A DNA stretch of 64,000 nt from Aeromicrobium tamlense (lineage in GTDB: Bacteria > Actinomycetota > Actinomycetes > Propionibacteriales > Nocardioidaceae), in NCBI RefSeq assembly GCF_013408555.1, contig NZ_JACBZN010000001.1, forward strand, positions 2,108,001 to 2,172,000, written 5' to 3'. Position 1 is the stretch's first letter. Every line of letters starts with the position of its first letter. The translations under genes and the position numbers were made by a program. Positions 1 to 8,717 of the stretch are shown here, piece by piece. The notes beneath the pieces are model-generated. The model saw only the letters and a program-made list of their open reading frames with translations. It was not told where the DNA came from and did not search any database.

Positions 1-708
1 GGCGAGGCGCGGTCGGTGCTCGACGCGGTGCGCGCGGCACGGCGGCTGCCACAGCTGTCGCTGTCGAACGAGACGGTCGTCTGGGGTCACTCGCAGGGTG
101 GGCACGCGGCCCTGTGGACCGCGATGACGCAGCCGGGCTACGCCCCCGACGTGCCGCTCGCGGGCGTCGCCGCGATGTCGCCGGTCAGCAACCCGACCAC
201 GTTCCTGCGCGACCTCGGCCGGCGCCCGGTGGGCACGATCTTCGTCGCCTACGCGCTGGCGGCGTACAGCGGGACGTACCCCGACGTGGAGCCCGGCGAC
301 CACGTGCGCGCCAGCGCGCGGCTGCCGCTCGAGCGGATCGCCGACCGCTGCCTGCGCTCGCCGACCTCGGAGATCTCGCTCGCGCAGGCGCGGGTGATGG
401 CCGACCGGTTCGTCTCGAACTCGCTGTACGAGGGCGCGCTCGGGCGGCGGCTCAGCGAGAACGACGCCACGGGCGCCATGGAGGCGCCCGTGCTGATCGC
501 GCAGGGCGAGAGCGACCGCGTGGTCACGCTCGGCCTGCAGGACGCGTACGTGCGCGAGCGGTGCGCGGCCGGCCAGTCGCTCGACTACCGCACCTACCCC
601 GGCCGCGGCCACGGCGACCTCCTGCGCGAGGGCTCCCCCTTCGTCGAGGAGCTCCTCGCCTGGACCACCGACCGCTTCGCCGATCAGCCCACCACGACCA
701 CCTGCTGA
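1..708 (+). CDS. Secreted lipase-family alpha/beta hydrolase, 5' end missing
   Basis: The reading frame is open from base 1, so the start and any signal peptide lie outside the window; about 235 C-terminal residues remain. The nucleophile elbow GHSQGG is visible near the beginning, followed by a lid-like helical stretch, then the acid in GESDRVV and the catalytic histidine in GRGHGD close to the C-terminus. This order fits the secretory (LIP-type) lipase family that hydrolyses esters outside the cell. Substrate is not predictable. The gene converges on the ABC exporter gene and ends just before a long palindrome. Confidence 0.8.
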   Translation, partial: GEARSVLDAVRAARRLPQLSLSNETVVWGHSQGGHAALWTAMTQPGYAPDVPLAGVAAMSPVSNPTTFLRDLGRRPVGTIFVAYALAAYSGTYPDVEPGDHVRASARLPLERIADRCLRSPTSEISLAQARVMADRFVSNSLYEGALGRRLSENDATGAMEAPVLIAQGESDRVVTLGLQDAYVRERCAAGQSLDYRTYPGRGHGDLLREGSPFVEELLAWTTDRFADQPTTTTC

Positions 709-715
709 CCTCCGC

Positions 716-812
716 GCCTCCGGCGCGCCAGATGTGTAGCACTGTCCACCCTTTTTCGGCCGATCAGACCGGAAAAAGGTGGAGACCGCTACACATCTCG
801 GTCGCCGGAGGC
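716..812. repeat. Long palindrome, copy 1 of a 69-bp dispersed family; likely bidirectional terminator
   Basis: The core 730-798 begins AGATGTGTAGC and ends with its reverse complement GCTACACATCT. The arms continue inward through TGTCCACC / GGTGGA and CTTTTTC / GAAAAAG, and outward through GCCTCCGGCG / CGCCGGAGGC. It sits between two convergent genes, and the stop codon plus last codons of the ABC gene lie inside it. A second copy with the same core length is at 45779-45847. Confidence 0.8.
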
Positions 813-2585
813 GACGGAGCCGGTCTGGACGCGCCAGAGGGCGGCGTAGGCGCCGTGGCTCGCGACGAGCTCGTCGTGGGTGCCGGCCTCGACGATGCGG
901 CCGGCGTCGAGGACCCAGATGCGGTGCGCGTGGCGGACCGTGGAGAGGCGGTGCGCCACCATGATCGCGGTGCGGTCGCGGGTGGCGGTCTGGAGCGAGA
1001 CCTGGATCGCGGCCTCGGTCTCGTTGTCCACGGCGCTGGTCGCCTCGTCGAGGATCAGCACGGCGGGGTCGCGCAGCAGCGCGCGGGCCAGGGCCAGACG
1101 CTGGCGCTGGCCGCCCGAGAGCGTGACGCCACGCTCCCCCACCCACGTGTCGTAGCCGTCGGGCAGCGCCTCGATGAACGCGTCGGCGGCGGCCTGCCGA
1201 GCGGCCTCAGCGACCGCCTCGTGATCGGCACCGGGACGCCCGTATGCGATGTTCTCCGCGATCGTGCCGGCGAACAGGAACACGTCCTGCGAGACGTAGC
1301 CGATCGAGCCGCGCAGCGACTCCCACTCCAGCTCGCGCAGGTCGCGGCCGTCGAGGCTCACCTCACCCGAGCGGGGGTCGTCGAAGCGCAGCATGAGGCG
1401 CAGCAGTGAGGACTTGCCGGCGCCCGTGGGTCCGACGATCGCGTGCGTCTCGCCGGCGGGGACGACGAGGTCGATGCCGTGCAGGACGTCCGGCCCGTCG
1501 GCGTAGCCCGCGCGGACGCCCGACAGCTCGAGCCGGCCGGCCACCGGCGACGGCAGCGCGACCGTGCCCGCGGGCACCTCGATCGGCTCGTCGAGCAGCG
1601 CCAGGATGCGCGCCGTCGAGGCGCGACCGCGCTGGTAGAGGTCGAGCATCTCGGCGATCTCGGTGAGCGGCCACAGCAGCCGCTGGGTCATGAACACGAG
1701 CACCGAGTACAGGCCCACCTCGAGCTCGCCGTTCAACGTGGCCCAGCCACCGAACAGCAGCGTGCACGTGAAGCCGACGAGGATCGCCATCCGCACGAGC
1801 GGCACGAACGCGGCCGACGAGCGGATCGCGTCGACGTTGGCCTGGCGGTAGTCCGCCGAGGCCCGCTCGACACGGTCGCGCTCGCGATCCTCCGCGGTGA
1901 ACGCCTTGATCGTGGTGATGCCGCCGAGGTTCGCCGCGACGAGGCCCGACAGGTCGGCCACCCGCTCGCGCACCGCGGCGTAGAGCGGCTCGAGGCGTCG
2001 CTGGAACCACAACGAGCCGAACACGATGAGCGGGATCGGCAGGAACGCCAGGACCAGCAGCTCCCACGACGCCACGGCGAACACCGCGCCGACGAGCAGG
2101 ATGTTGAGGGCGGTCTGCAGCAGCGCCGGCGCGCCGATGTCGAGGAACCGCTCGAGCTGGTTCACGTCGTCGTTGATCGTGGCGAGCGTGGTGCCCTGCG
2201 GCCGGCCCTCGTGCCAGTGCACGTCGAGGCGCTGCGCGTGGTCGTACGCCTCCACCCGCAGGTCGTGCTCGACCGACTGCGCGAGCCCGCGCCAGGTGAC
2301 CGCCGCGAAGTACTGCGAGGCCGACTCGACGATCCACACCAGCGCGTTGATCGCCGCGAGCCAGCCGAGCTGGGCGAACCGCGACTCCACGCCGAGCACG
2401 TCGGCGACGAACGAGCCCTGACCGCGCACCACCACGTCGACGGCGGCGCCGATCAGCAGCTCGGGGACGACGTCGGCCACCTTGTTGACCGTGGACAGCA
2501 CCACCGCGAGCACGAGCCGCTTGCGGTAGCGGCCGTAGCGTCGCCACAGCTCCTCCAGGGGTGCGCGGTCGGCGCGGTCGGACAT
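789..2585 (-). CDS. ABC exporter, fused transmembrane and ATPase domains
   Basis: A 598-residue half-transporter of the MsbA/multidrug (ABCB) type. The N-terminal ~330 residues carry the hydrophobic exporter domain. The ATPase follows: Walker A GPTGAGKSS at about 385, signature LSGGQ at about 489, Walker B LILDEATSA at about 508 and the H-loop in VAHRLS. It would work as a dimer that exports a lipid or drug using ATP. No second half-transporter lies next to it, so it may be a homodimer. The ATG is preceded by a GAGGAGACC ribosome-binding site. The last codons come from the palindrome at 716-812. Confidence 0.92.
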   Translation of the reverse strand: MSDRADRAPLEELWRRYGRYRKRLVLAVVLSTVNKVADVVPELLIGAAVDVVVRGQGSFVADVLGVESRFAQLGWLAAINALVWIVESASQYFAAVTWRGLAQSVEHDLRVEAYDHAQRLDVHWHEGRPQGTTLATINDDVNQLERFLDIGAPALLQTALNILLVGAVFAVASWELLVLAFLPIPLIVFGSLWFQRRLEPLYAAVRERVADLSGLVAANLGGITTIKAFTAEDRERDRVERASADYRQANVDAIRSSAAFVPLVRMAILVGFTCTLLFGGWATLNGELEVGLYSVLVFMTQRLLWPLTEIAEMLDLYQRGRASTARILALLDEPIEVPAGTVALPSPVAGRLELSGVRAGYADGPDVLHGIDLVVPAGETHAIVGPTGAGKSSLLRLMLRFDDPRSGEVSLDGRDLRELEWESLRGSIGYVSQDVFLFAGTIAENIAYGRPGADHEAVAEAARQAAADAFIEALPDGYDTWVGERGVTLSGGQRQRLALARALLRDPAVLILDEATSAVDNETEAAIQVSLQTATRDRTAIMVAHRLSTVRHAHRIWVLDAGRIVEAGTHDELVASHGAYAALWRVQTGSVASGDRDV

Positions 2586-2614
2586 GCGGTCTCCTCGGTC
2601 GGTGGGGTCGGGTC

Positions 2615-3247
2615 TCAGGCGTGGGGCGCCGAGAACCGGGGCAGGTGCCAGTGCCAGTGGATGGCACCGACGCGGATGAGCAGGACGACCGCCCCGGCGG
2701 ACAGCGCGGCGGCGCCGGTGGGCACCGTGGTCTGGCGCAGGACGACGTAGAGGGCGGCGCCGGCGACGGACGCCAAGGCGTAGATCTCGCCCACCAGGAC
2801 GAGCGGCTTGCGGCGCACCAGCACGTCGCGGATGACGCCGCCGCCGGTGCCCGTGATGACGCCGAAGACGACGGCGACCCACGGCCGGACGTCCTCGGCC
2901 AGCGCGATCGACGCGCCCGTGACGGTGAACGAGGCCAGGCCCACGGCATCGGCGTAGAGCACGATGCGCCACGAGTCGACCTTCGACTGCGGGTGCCGCG
3001 ATGCCACGGCGATCACCACGAGAGAGGTGACGGCGGCGACGATCAGCAGGCCGGGCGCGGTGACCCACCAGACCGGCTCGATGCCGAGCAGGAGGTCGCG
3101 CAGCGTGCCGCCGCCGACCGCGACGACCACGGCCAGCACGACGACGCCGAGCCAGTCCATCCCGGCCCGGACGGCCGCGTACCCGCCGGAGACCGCGAAC
3201 GCGACGATCCCGACGACCTCGGCGGCCGCGAAGAGATCCTCGTTCAC
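2615..3247 (-). CDS. Trimeric intracellular cation (TRIC)-type channel, UPF0126
   Basis: A 210-residue, almost wholly hydrophobic protein with about seven membrane segments. It has two repeated glycine-rich halves, VGGGTLRD and TGGGVIRD, each ending in the same GGG.(L/I)RD signature; this internal duplication marks the UPF0126/TRIC family of potassium-permeable trimeric channels. I chose the GTG at 3247 because TACGGT lies 7 nt upstream, matching the leaderless pattern of neighbours. It shares a 43-bp divergent promoter region with the MFS gene and ends 29 bp before the ABC gene. Confidence 0.88.
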   Translation of the reverse strand: MNEDLFAAAEVVGIVAFAVSGGYAAVRAGMDWLGVVVLAVVVAVGGGTLRDLLLGIEPVWWVTAPGLLIVAAVTSLVVIAVASRHPQSKVDSWRIVLYADAVGLASFTVTGASIALAEDVRPWVAVVFGVITGTGGGVIRDVLVRRKPLVLVGEIYALASVAGAALYVVLRQTTVPTGAAALSAGAVVLLIRVGAIHWHWHLPRFSAPHA

Positions 3248-3290
3248 GGATTCCACCGTAGGGGGCCGTCCTGCCAGTAGCGTGCGCAGC

Positions 3291-4490
3291 ATGGCCCGGA
3301 CCCCCTCCTCGACCGACCACGCCTCCCGCGTCCTCGCGGCGCGCTGGCCGGCGCTGGCTGCCTTCGCCCTGCTGGTCATGACCACCCAGGTCCTGTGGCT
3401 GACGTTCGCCGCGGTGACCCCGCAGACCGCCACGCACCTGGGCGTCTCCGAGGGCGCCGTCGGCGACCTCGCCGTCGTCAACGCGGCGATGTTCGTGCTG
3501 CTGGCGATCCCGACCGGACGCTGGATGGACCGGTCCTACGAGCGGGCGCTGGCCGCCGGTGCGCTGTTCACCGCCGTCGGCGCGATCGTGCGCGCGCTCG
3601 ACCCATCCTCCTACGCGGTCATCCTGACGGGCCAGGTGATCATGTCGGTCGGCCAACCCCTGGTCCTCAACGCGCTGACGAAGGTGGCCGCGCGCCACTT
3701 CCCCGACCGCGAGCAGACCACGGCGATCTCGGTGGCCGCGGGCGCGCAGTACGCCGGCATCCTCGTCGCGGTGCTGACTTCGGCCTGGCTCGTGGACGCC
3801 GGCGGATTCCGACTGCTGCTGGTCTCGCACGCCGTTCTCGCGGTGGTGGCCGCGGCCGCGGTGCTGCTCAGCCTGCGCCTGCCGGCCCACGCGGTCGACG
3901 TCCTGGGCCGCGCGAGGCTCGGCGAGCTGCGCCGCGACCCGCTCGTGTGGAAGATGGCGGGCCTGCTGTTCCTCGGCTTCGGCATCTACAACGGCATCGC
4001 CACGTGGCTGGACTCGATCCTCGTGGACTTCGGCCACCCGGGCCTGGCCGGACCCGTGATCGCGACCATGACGCTGGCGGGCATCGCCGGCGCGGCCGTG
4101 CTGCCGGGGCTCGCGGCGGCTCGCGACGCCCGCCGCACCGTGGCGCTCGGCGCCACCGCCACCCTCGCGGTGGTCATGGTGGCGCTCGCGGCCACGCAGC
4201 CGGTCTGGCTCGTGTACCTCGGCCTCGCGCTCGTCGGCTTCATGCTGATGGGCACCCTGCCCGTGGTGCTGGACTGGTCCGAGCTCCACGTCGGGCCCAC
4301 CCGCGCGGGCACGGTCACCGGCATGCTGCTGCTGGCCGGCAACCTCGGCGCCGTGCTCGTGGTGCTGACGGTGCAGCTGGCCATCGGCGACCCGACCGCG
4401 GCACTCGTCGTGATGGCGGCCTGGGCCGTGCCGGGCTTCGTGGTGGCGTGGCTGCTGCCGCGACGCCAGGGGGCCCGGGGTCGCGCCTAG
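3291..4490 (+). CDS. Major facilitator superfamily transporter
   Basis: A 399-residue protein with about 12 hydrophobic helices. The loop between helices 2 and 3 reads PTGRWMDRSYERAL, a form of the MFS signature. The substrate cannot be told from sequence. The ATG at 3291 follows TAGCGT by 7 nt with no Shine-Dalgarno sequence, so the mRNA is probably leaderless. Its TAG stop shares the palindrome CTAG with the stop of the convergent fdhF-like gene, so the two genes overlap by four bases at their 3' ends. Confidence 0.88.
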   Translation: MARTPSSTDHASRVLAARWPALAAFALLVMTTQVLWLTFAAVTPQTATHLGVSEGAVGDLAVVNAAMFVLLAIPTGRWMDRSYERALAAGALFTAVGAIVRALDPSSYAVILTGQVIMSVGQPLVLNALTKVAARHFPDREQTTAISVAAGAQYAGILVAVLTSAWLVDAGGFRLLLVSHAVLAVVAAAAVLLSLRLPAHAVDVLGRARLGELRRDPLVWKMAGLLFLGFGIYNGIATWLDSILVDFGHPGLAGPVIATMTLAGIAGAAVLPGLAAARDARRTVALGATATLAVVMVALAATQPVWLVYLGLALVGFMLMGTLPVVLDWSELHVGPTRAGTVTGMLLLAGNLGAVLVVLTVQLAIGDPTAALVVMAAWAVPGFVVAWLLPRRQGARGRA

Positions 4491-6781
4491 GCCGCGGCCC
4501 TCTCGATCCGCACCACCACGGCCTTCGACACCGGGGTGTTGGACTCGCGCGCCGTGGAGTCGAGCGGGACGAGCACGTTGGCCTCGGGGAAGTACGCCGC
4601 GGCGCACCCGCGCGCGGTCGGGTAGGCCACGGCCCGGAAGCCGCGCAGCACGCGGTCGGGCTGGCCCGGCCACTCGCTGTAGACGTCGATCACGTCGCCG
4701 TCCGCGATGCCGCGCTCGGCGAGGTCGTCGGGGTGCACGAACACGACGTCGCGGCCCGACTTGATACCGCGGTAGCGGTCGTTGCGGCTGTAGATCGTGG
4801 TGTTGAACTGGTCGTGCGCCCGGACGGTCTGCAGCAGCAGACGCCCCGGCTCGAGCTCGATCGGCTCGAACCGGTTGGCGGTGAACCGCGCCTTCCCCGT
4901 GGCGGTCTCGAAGGTGCGGGAGTCGCGGGGGCCGTGCGGGAGGACGAACCCCTCCTCGCTCGCGACCTTGCGCTCGTAGTCCTCGCAGCCGGGGACGACG
5001 CGGCTGATGTGGTGGCGGATCGTGCCGTAGTCGGCCTCGAACGCGGCCCAGTCGATCGGCTGCCGGTCGGCCAGCGTGGCGCGGGCGAGCCGGCTGATGA
5101 TCGCGACCTCCGACAGGAGGGTGTCGGCGACGGGGTCCACCTTGCCCCGCGAGGCGTGGACGGCGCACACCGTGTCCTCGACGGTGATGAACTGGTCCCC
5201 CGAGGCCTGCCGGTCGATCTCGGTGCGGCCCAGCGTGGGCAGGATCAGCGCGGCGTCGCCCGTGACGCCGTGCGAGCGGTTGAGCTTGGTGGAGACCTGC
5301 ACGGTCATCGCGGTGCCGCGCAGCGCCGCCTCCGCGGACGCGGTGTCGGAGATCGCCGAGACGAAGTTGCCGCCCAGGGCCATCCAGAAGCGCACGTCGC
5401 CGCGCTGCATCGCGCGCACCGAGTCGACCGAGTCCAGGCCGTGACGGCGCGGCGGCTCGAAGCCGAACTCCGCGGCGAGCGCGTCCATGAAGCTGTCGGG
5501 CATCTTCTCCCAGATGCCCATCGTGCGGTCGCCCTGCACGTTGCTGTGGCCGCGGATCGGGGAGGCGCCCGCGCCGGGCCGGCCCATGTGCCCGCGCAGC
5601 AGCAGGAGGTTGACGATCTCCTTGATCGTCGCGACGGCCTGCGTGTGCTGGGTGAGCCCCATCGCCCACGTGACGATCACCTTGTCGGCGGCGAGGTAGC
5701 GGCGGGCGAGCTCGTCGATCTCGGTCGAGGTCAGACCGGTCGCACGCAGCACCGCCTGCTCGTCGAGGTCGGCCACGCTCGCGCGCAGCTCGTCGAGGCC
5801 CGACGTGTGCTGCTCGATGAACGCATGGTCGAGCACGGTGCCGGGCGCGGCGTCCTCGGCGGCCAGGACCCGCTGGATGACCGCCTGCAGCAGCGGGCCG
5901 TCGCCGCCGAGGCGGATCTGGCAGAACTGGTCGGCCATCTTCGTGCCCTTGCCGATCACGCCGCGTGCGTTCTGCGGGTTCTTGAACCGGATCAGCCCGG
6001 CCTCGGGCAGCGGGTTGATCGCGATGATCGACGCGCCGGCCCGCTTCGCCCGCTCGAGGGCCGAGAGCATGCGCGGATGGTTCGTGCCCGGGTTCTGACC
6101 CATGATGATGATCAGGTCGGCCTGCGGGATGTCCTCGTAGGTCACGGTGGACTTGCCCACGCCGATCGTCTCCACGAGCGCCGAGCCGGTGGACTCGTGG
6201 CACATGTTCGAGCAGTCGGGCAGGTTGTTCGTGCCGAACGCCCGCACGAAGAGCTGGTAGACGAAGGCGGCCTCGTTCGACGCACGGCCGGAGGTGTAGA
6301 ACGACGCCTGATCGGGGTGGTCGAGGCCGTTCAGCGTCTCCGCGGCGAGCCGGAACGCCTCGTCCCAGGACACGGGCCGGTAGTGGTCCTCCCCCGGCGC
6401 CTTGTAGACCGGCTCGGTGAGCCGCCCCTGCTGGCCGAGCCAGTACTCGCTCTTGCCGGCGAGGTCGTCCACGGAGTGCTCGGCCCAGAACTCGCGCGAC
6501 ACCGTCAGCGGGGTCGCCTCCCACGTCACGGCCTTCGCGCCGTTCTCGCAGAACTCCGCCGAGTGCCGCCGGCCCGGGTCGGGCCAGGCGCAGCTCATGC
6601 AGTCGAAGCCGTCCTTCTGGTTGATCGACGTGAGCAGTCGCGCCGTGCGCGCCACGCCCATCGCGCTCAAGGCGGGACGCATCGCGTGCAGCACGCCCGG
6701 GAGGCCCGCGGCCCAGTCCTTGAGGCCGGTCACCTCGATGCCGTCGTCGTTCGGGTCCTCCACCAGCGGCTTGCGTGTCAT
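4487..6781 (-). CDS. FdhF/YdeP-type molybdopterin oxidoreductase
   Basis: A 764-residue molybdenum/tungsten-bis-MGD oxidoreductase of the formate dehydrogenase alpha / YdeP family. The N-terminal cluster region reads GFDCMSCAWPDP (Cys about 61 and 64). Only this CxxC pair is visible instead of the four-cysteine motif of classic FdhF, so the Fe-S cluster may be absent or altered. The molybdopterin region (YTSGRASNEAA, MCHESTGSAL) and the C-terminal dinucleotide-binding domain are intact. No in-frame TGA for selenocysteine is seen. The gene is translationally coupled to fdhD (TGATG overlap). Its substrate is uncertain; formate is only one possibility. Confidence 0.88.
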   Translation of the reverse strand: MTRKPLVEDPNDDGIEVTGLKDWAAGLPGVLHAMRPALSAMGVARTARLLTSINQKDGFDCMSCAWPDPGRRHSAEFCENGAKAVTWEATPLTVSREFWAEHSVDDLAGKSEYWLGQQGRLTEPVYKAPGEDHYRPVSWDEAFRLAAETLNGLDHPDQASFYTSGRASNEAAFVYQLFVRAFGTNNLPDCSNMCHESTGSALVETIGVGKSTVTYEDIPQADLIIIMGQNPGTNHPRMLSALERAKRAGASIIAINPLPEAGLIRFKNPQNARGVIGKGTKMADQFCQIRLGGDGPLLQAVIQRVLAAEDAAPGTVLDHAFIEQHTSGLDELRASVADLDEQAVLRATGLTSTEIDELARRYLAADKVIVTWAMGLTQHTQAVATIKEIVNLLLLRGHMGRPGAGASPIRGHSNVQGDRTMGIWEKMPDSFMDALAAEFGFEPPRRHGLDSVDSVRAMQRGDVRFWMALGGNFVSAISDTASAEAALRGTAMTVQVSTKLNRSHGVTGDAALILPTLGRTEIDRQASGDQFITVEDTVCAVHASRGKVDPVADTLLSEVAIISRLARATLADRQPIDWAAFEADYGTIRHHISRVVPGCEDYERKVASEEGFVLPHGPRDSRTFETATGKARFTANRFEPIELEPGRLLLQTVRAHDQFNTTIYSRNDRYRGIKSGRDVVFVHPDDLAERGIADGDVIDVYSEWPGQPDRVLRGFRAVAYPTARGCAAAYFPEANVLVPLDSTARESNTPVSKAVVVRIERAAA

Positions 6782-7608
6782 CAGGCCTCCACCCGATCGG
6801 GACGTGAGTAGACGACCATCGACGACCCGCGCAGGAAGCCGACCACGGTCAGGCCGGCCTCCTCGCCGAGCTCGACCGCCAAGGACGAGGGAGCCGAGAT
6901 CGCCGCGAGCAGCGGGGCGCCCGCCATCGACGCCTTCTGCACGAGCTCGAAGCCCGCGCGCCCCGAGACCAGCAGGACGCAGCCGGCCAGTGGCAGCTTC
7001 TCGTGCTCGAGCGCCCAGCCGACGACCTTGTCGACGGCGTTGTGGCGCCCGACGTCCTCGCGGACCACGAGCGGCTCCCCGGTGCGGCCGTCGAAGAGTC
7101 CCGCGGCGTGCAGTCCCCCGGTCTGGTCGAACACCGACTGGACGTCGCGCATGCGGTCGGGCAGGGCCGTCAGCAGCTCGGCCGGGACCGTCAGCGGGTC
7201 GGGCCCGACCTCGAAGGCGGACTTCGTGGTGACGGCGTCGATGCTGGTCTTGCCGCAGACGCCGCACGAGGAGGACGTGTAGCCGTGGCGCTCGAGGGCG
7301 AGGTGGTCGAGGTGGGCGCTGGCGTCGACCTGGACGTCCAGGACGTTGTACGTGTTGACGCCCTCGTCCGTGGCGCCGGCGCAGTAGCGCGCGGTGCGGA
7401 TCTGCTCGCGCCGCGTGATGACGCCCTCGGAGACGAGGTAGCCCAGCGCCAGCTCGACGTCGTGGCCCGGCGTGCGCATGGTGACCGCGAGCGCGCGGCC
7501 GTCCACCCGGATCTCGAGTGGCTCCTCGCCGGTCAGCCGGTCCTCGCGGACGCGCGAGCGGCCGGCCTCGACCACGGTGACGCGACGGCGGACGGCGGGC
7601 TTGGTCAT
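6781..7608 (-). CDS. fdhD: FdhD sulfurtransferase for formate dehydrogenase-type enzymes
   Basis: A 275-residue FdhD protein. FdhD moves sulfur from a cysteine desulfurase to the molybdenum cofactor of FdhF-type enzymes. The essential motif SSCGVCGK (Cys about 114 and 117) and the downstream VREDVGRHNAVDKVVG and SGRAGFELVQK blocks are present. The start at 7608 follows TACGGT by 6 nt and lacks a Shine-Dalgarno, so the message is probably leaderless. It is the first gene of an fdhD-fdhF operon, and the enzyme encoded next is presumably its client. Confidence 0.93.
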   Translation of the reverse strand: MTKPAVRRRVTVVEAGRSRVREDRLTGEEPLEIRVDGRALAVTMRTPGHDVELALGYLVSEGVITRREQIRTARYCAGATDEGVNTYNVLDVQVDASAHLDHLALERHGYTSSSCGVCGKTSIDAVTTKSAFEVGPDPLTVPAELLTALPDRMRDVQSVFDQTGGLHAAGLFDGRTGEPLVVREDVGRHNAVDKVVGWALEHEKLPLAGCVLLVSGRAGFELVQKASMAGAPLLAAISAPSSLAVELGEEAGLTVVGFLRGSSMVVYSRPDRVEA

Positions 7609-7657
7609 ACGGCCACCGTATGCGAGATCGGCGGACCGGGCCGGGCGATGGGAGGCG

Positions 7658-7701
7658 GAGTCGGTACCCCCGCCTCGGGGGGTGTGCAGGGGCACCGACT
7701 C
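7658..7701. terminator. GC-rich hairpin between a TetR gene and fdhD (module copy 1)
   Basis: The arms GAGTCGGTACCCC and GGGGCACCGACTC pair across 44 bp. A closely similar hairpin lies at 15068-15112 in the equivalent place after the paralogous TetR gene. It may end tetR transcripts or act as a control element for fdhD; there is no T-run. Confidence 0.6.
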
Positions 7702-7788
7702 ACGACAGACACAGCTCGGCTGGGGGACCGAGCGCTTTCCCTCCCGGCAGTCTCGAGTGGTGTGAGCTCGAGGCGCCGCGAGCCAAAA

Positions 7789-7803
7789 GTACCGGACTGG
7801 TAC
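7789..7803. promoter_or_regulatory. GTACC-N5-GGTAC palindrome, possible operator (copy 1)
   Basis: A perfect 15-bp inverted repeat preceded by AAAA, 74 bp after the tetR stop and about 180 bp upstream of fdhD. A matching 15-bp box with the same AAAA flank lies at 15163-15177 upstream of icmF. It is a candidate binding site for the paralogous TetR proteins. Confidence 0.5.
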
Positions 7804-7876
7804 ACAAGCGCGCCCGAAAATCGCACAATTTGTTCAGTCCCTGCACAAAGCCTGCAACGGCGGGGGAAAACGCACC

Positions 7877-8545
7877 TCAGACCGGGCGGAGGAGGCTGGT
7901 CTGGATCGAGACGACCGGCGGCACGATCGCGGACAGCCGCAGCCGGCGACGCGGTGGGGTCCGCCGGATCTCGCGGGCGACGAGCTCCTCCGCGGCGCCG
8001 ATGGCGCCGACGACCTCGAGCTCGGTGGGCACGCGCACGTCGGCACCGGACGCCGCGGCGAGCTCGGCCACGCGCGCGAGGCTGCGGGCGTGGCGTTCCA
8101 CCACGACATCGCGCTGGCGGCGCAAACGCTCCCCCGCGGCGTGGATCTCCACGACGAAGCTGCGCGCGAACGTCGGTCGCGCCTCGAGGCAGGCCGCGAG
8201 GCCCCGCACGCCGAGCTCGATCCGCTGCTCCCAGGCCGCGTCGTCGAGGGTCACGCCCTGGTCGCGGATGAACTGGACCAGCTGCTCGCTGATGGTCTCG
8301 TGGGCCGCGGCGAAGGCCTCCTCCTTGTCGGAGAAGCACCGGTAGAAGGTCGTGCGCGAGACGCGCGCCCGTCGGGTGATGCCCGTGACGGTGGCGCCGG
8401 CGAACCCCGCGTGCGCCACCTCGTCGGACACGGCCTGCAGGATGCGGCCGCGCTGCGAGGCGGCGACCTCGGACTCGGGGAGGGCCGCGCGCCCCCGCGG
8501 GAGTTCGAGCCGCTCCGGCAGCAGGCTCAGGGCGTCTTCGGGCAC
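7877..8545 (-). CDS. TetR/AcrR-family regulator (paralogue of the one at 15.2 kb)
   Basis: A 222-residue TetR regulator. The helix-turn-helix spans about residues 25-70 (GATVTGITRRARVSRTTFYR, then CFSDKEEAFAAAH). The C-terminal ligand-binding half aligns along its length with the regulator at 15222-15893, including the AAGERL.RQR block, so the two are paralogues. The GTG at 8545 lies 7 nt after TAATGT, pointing to a leaderless start. It faces the ornithine cyclodeaminase-type gene across 172 bp and precedes fdhD in the same direction. The effector is unknown. Confidence 0.88.
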   Translation of the reverse strand: MPEDALSLLPERLELPRGRAALPESEVAASQRGRILQAVSDEVAHAGFAGATVTGITRRARVSRTTFYRCFSDKEEAFAAAHETISEQLVQFIRDQGVTLDDAAWEQRIELGVRGLAACLEARPTFARSFVVEIHAAGERLRRQRDVVVERHARSLARVAELAAASGADVRVPTELEVVGAIGAAEELVAREIRRTPPRRRLRLSAIVPPVVSIQTSLLRPV

Positions 8546-8681
8546 CCGGCACACATTATCCGCAGGAATCCCGGGGTGTCTCGGACTTTTCCCGCGACTG
8601 GACGCGGCCGACGACGCAGAAATGTTGCTCCGCAGGGCTTCGCACGCAACGTTTCCGGGCTGAGCACGCAAGAAATTTCCG

Positions 8682-8710
8682 TTGTTTGCACCCTGACCCC
8701 TGCGTAGCGT
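8682..8710 (+). promoter_or_regulatory. Promoter of the ornithine cyclodeaminase-type gene
   Basis: TTGTTT at 8682-8687 and TAGCGT at 8705-8710 are 17 bp apart. The -10 box ends 7 nt before the ATG, so transcription should begin at or beside the start codon. Confidence 0.55.
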
Positions 8711-8717
8711 TGACTTC

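Noticed and set aside
4487-6781. Selenocysteine in the FdhF-like protein
   Set aside because: No in-frame TGA and no nearby SECIS-like need; the frame is open without it.
789-6811. Very long open frames opposite or across the ABC, MFS and fdhF-like genes
   Set aside because: They are shadows created by high G+C at third positions. Their translations are Arg/Ala/Gly-rich without domains, while the genes in the other frame carry clear motifs.
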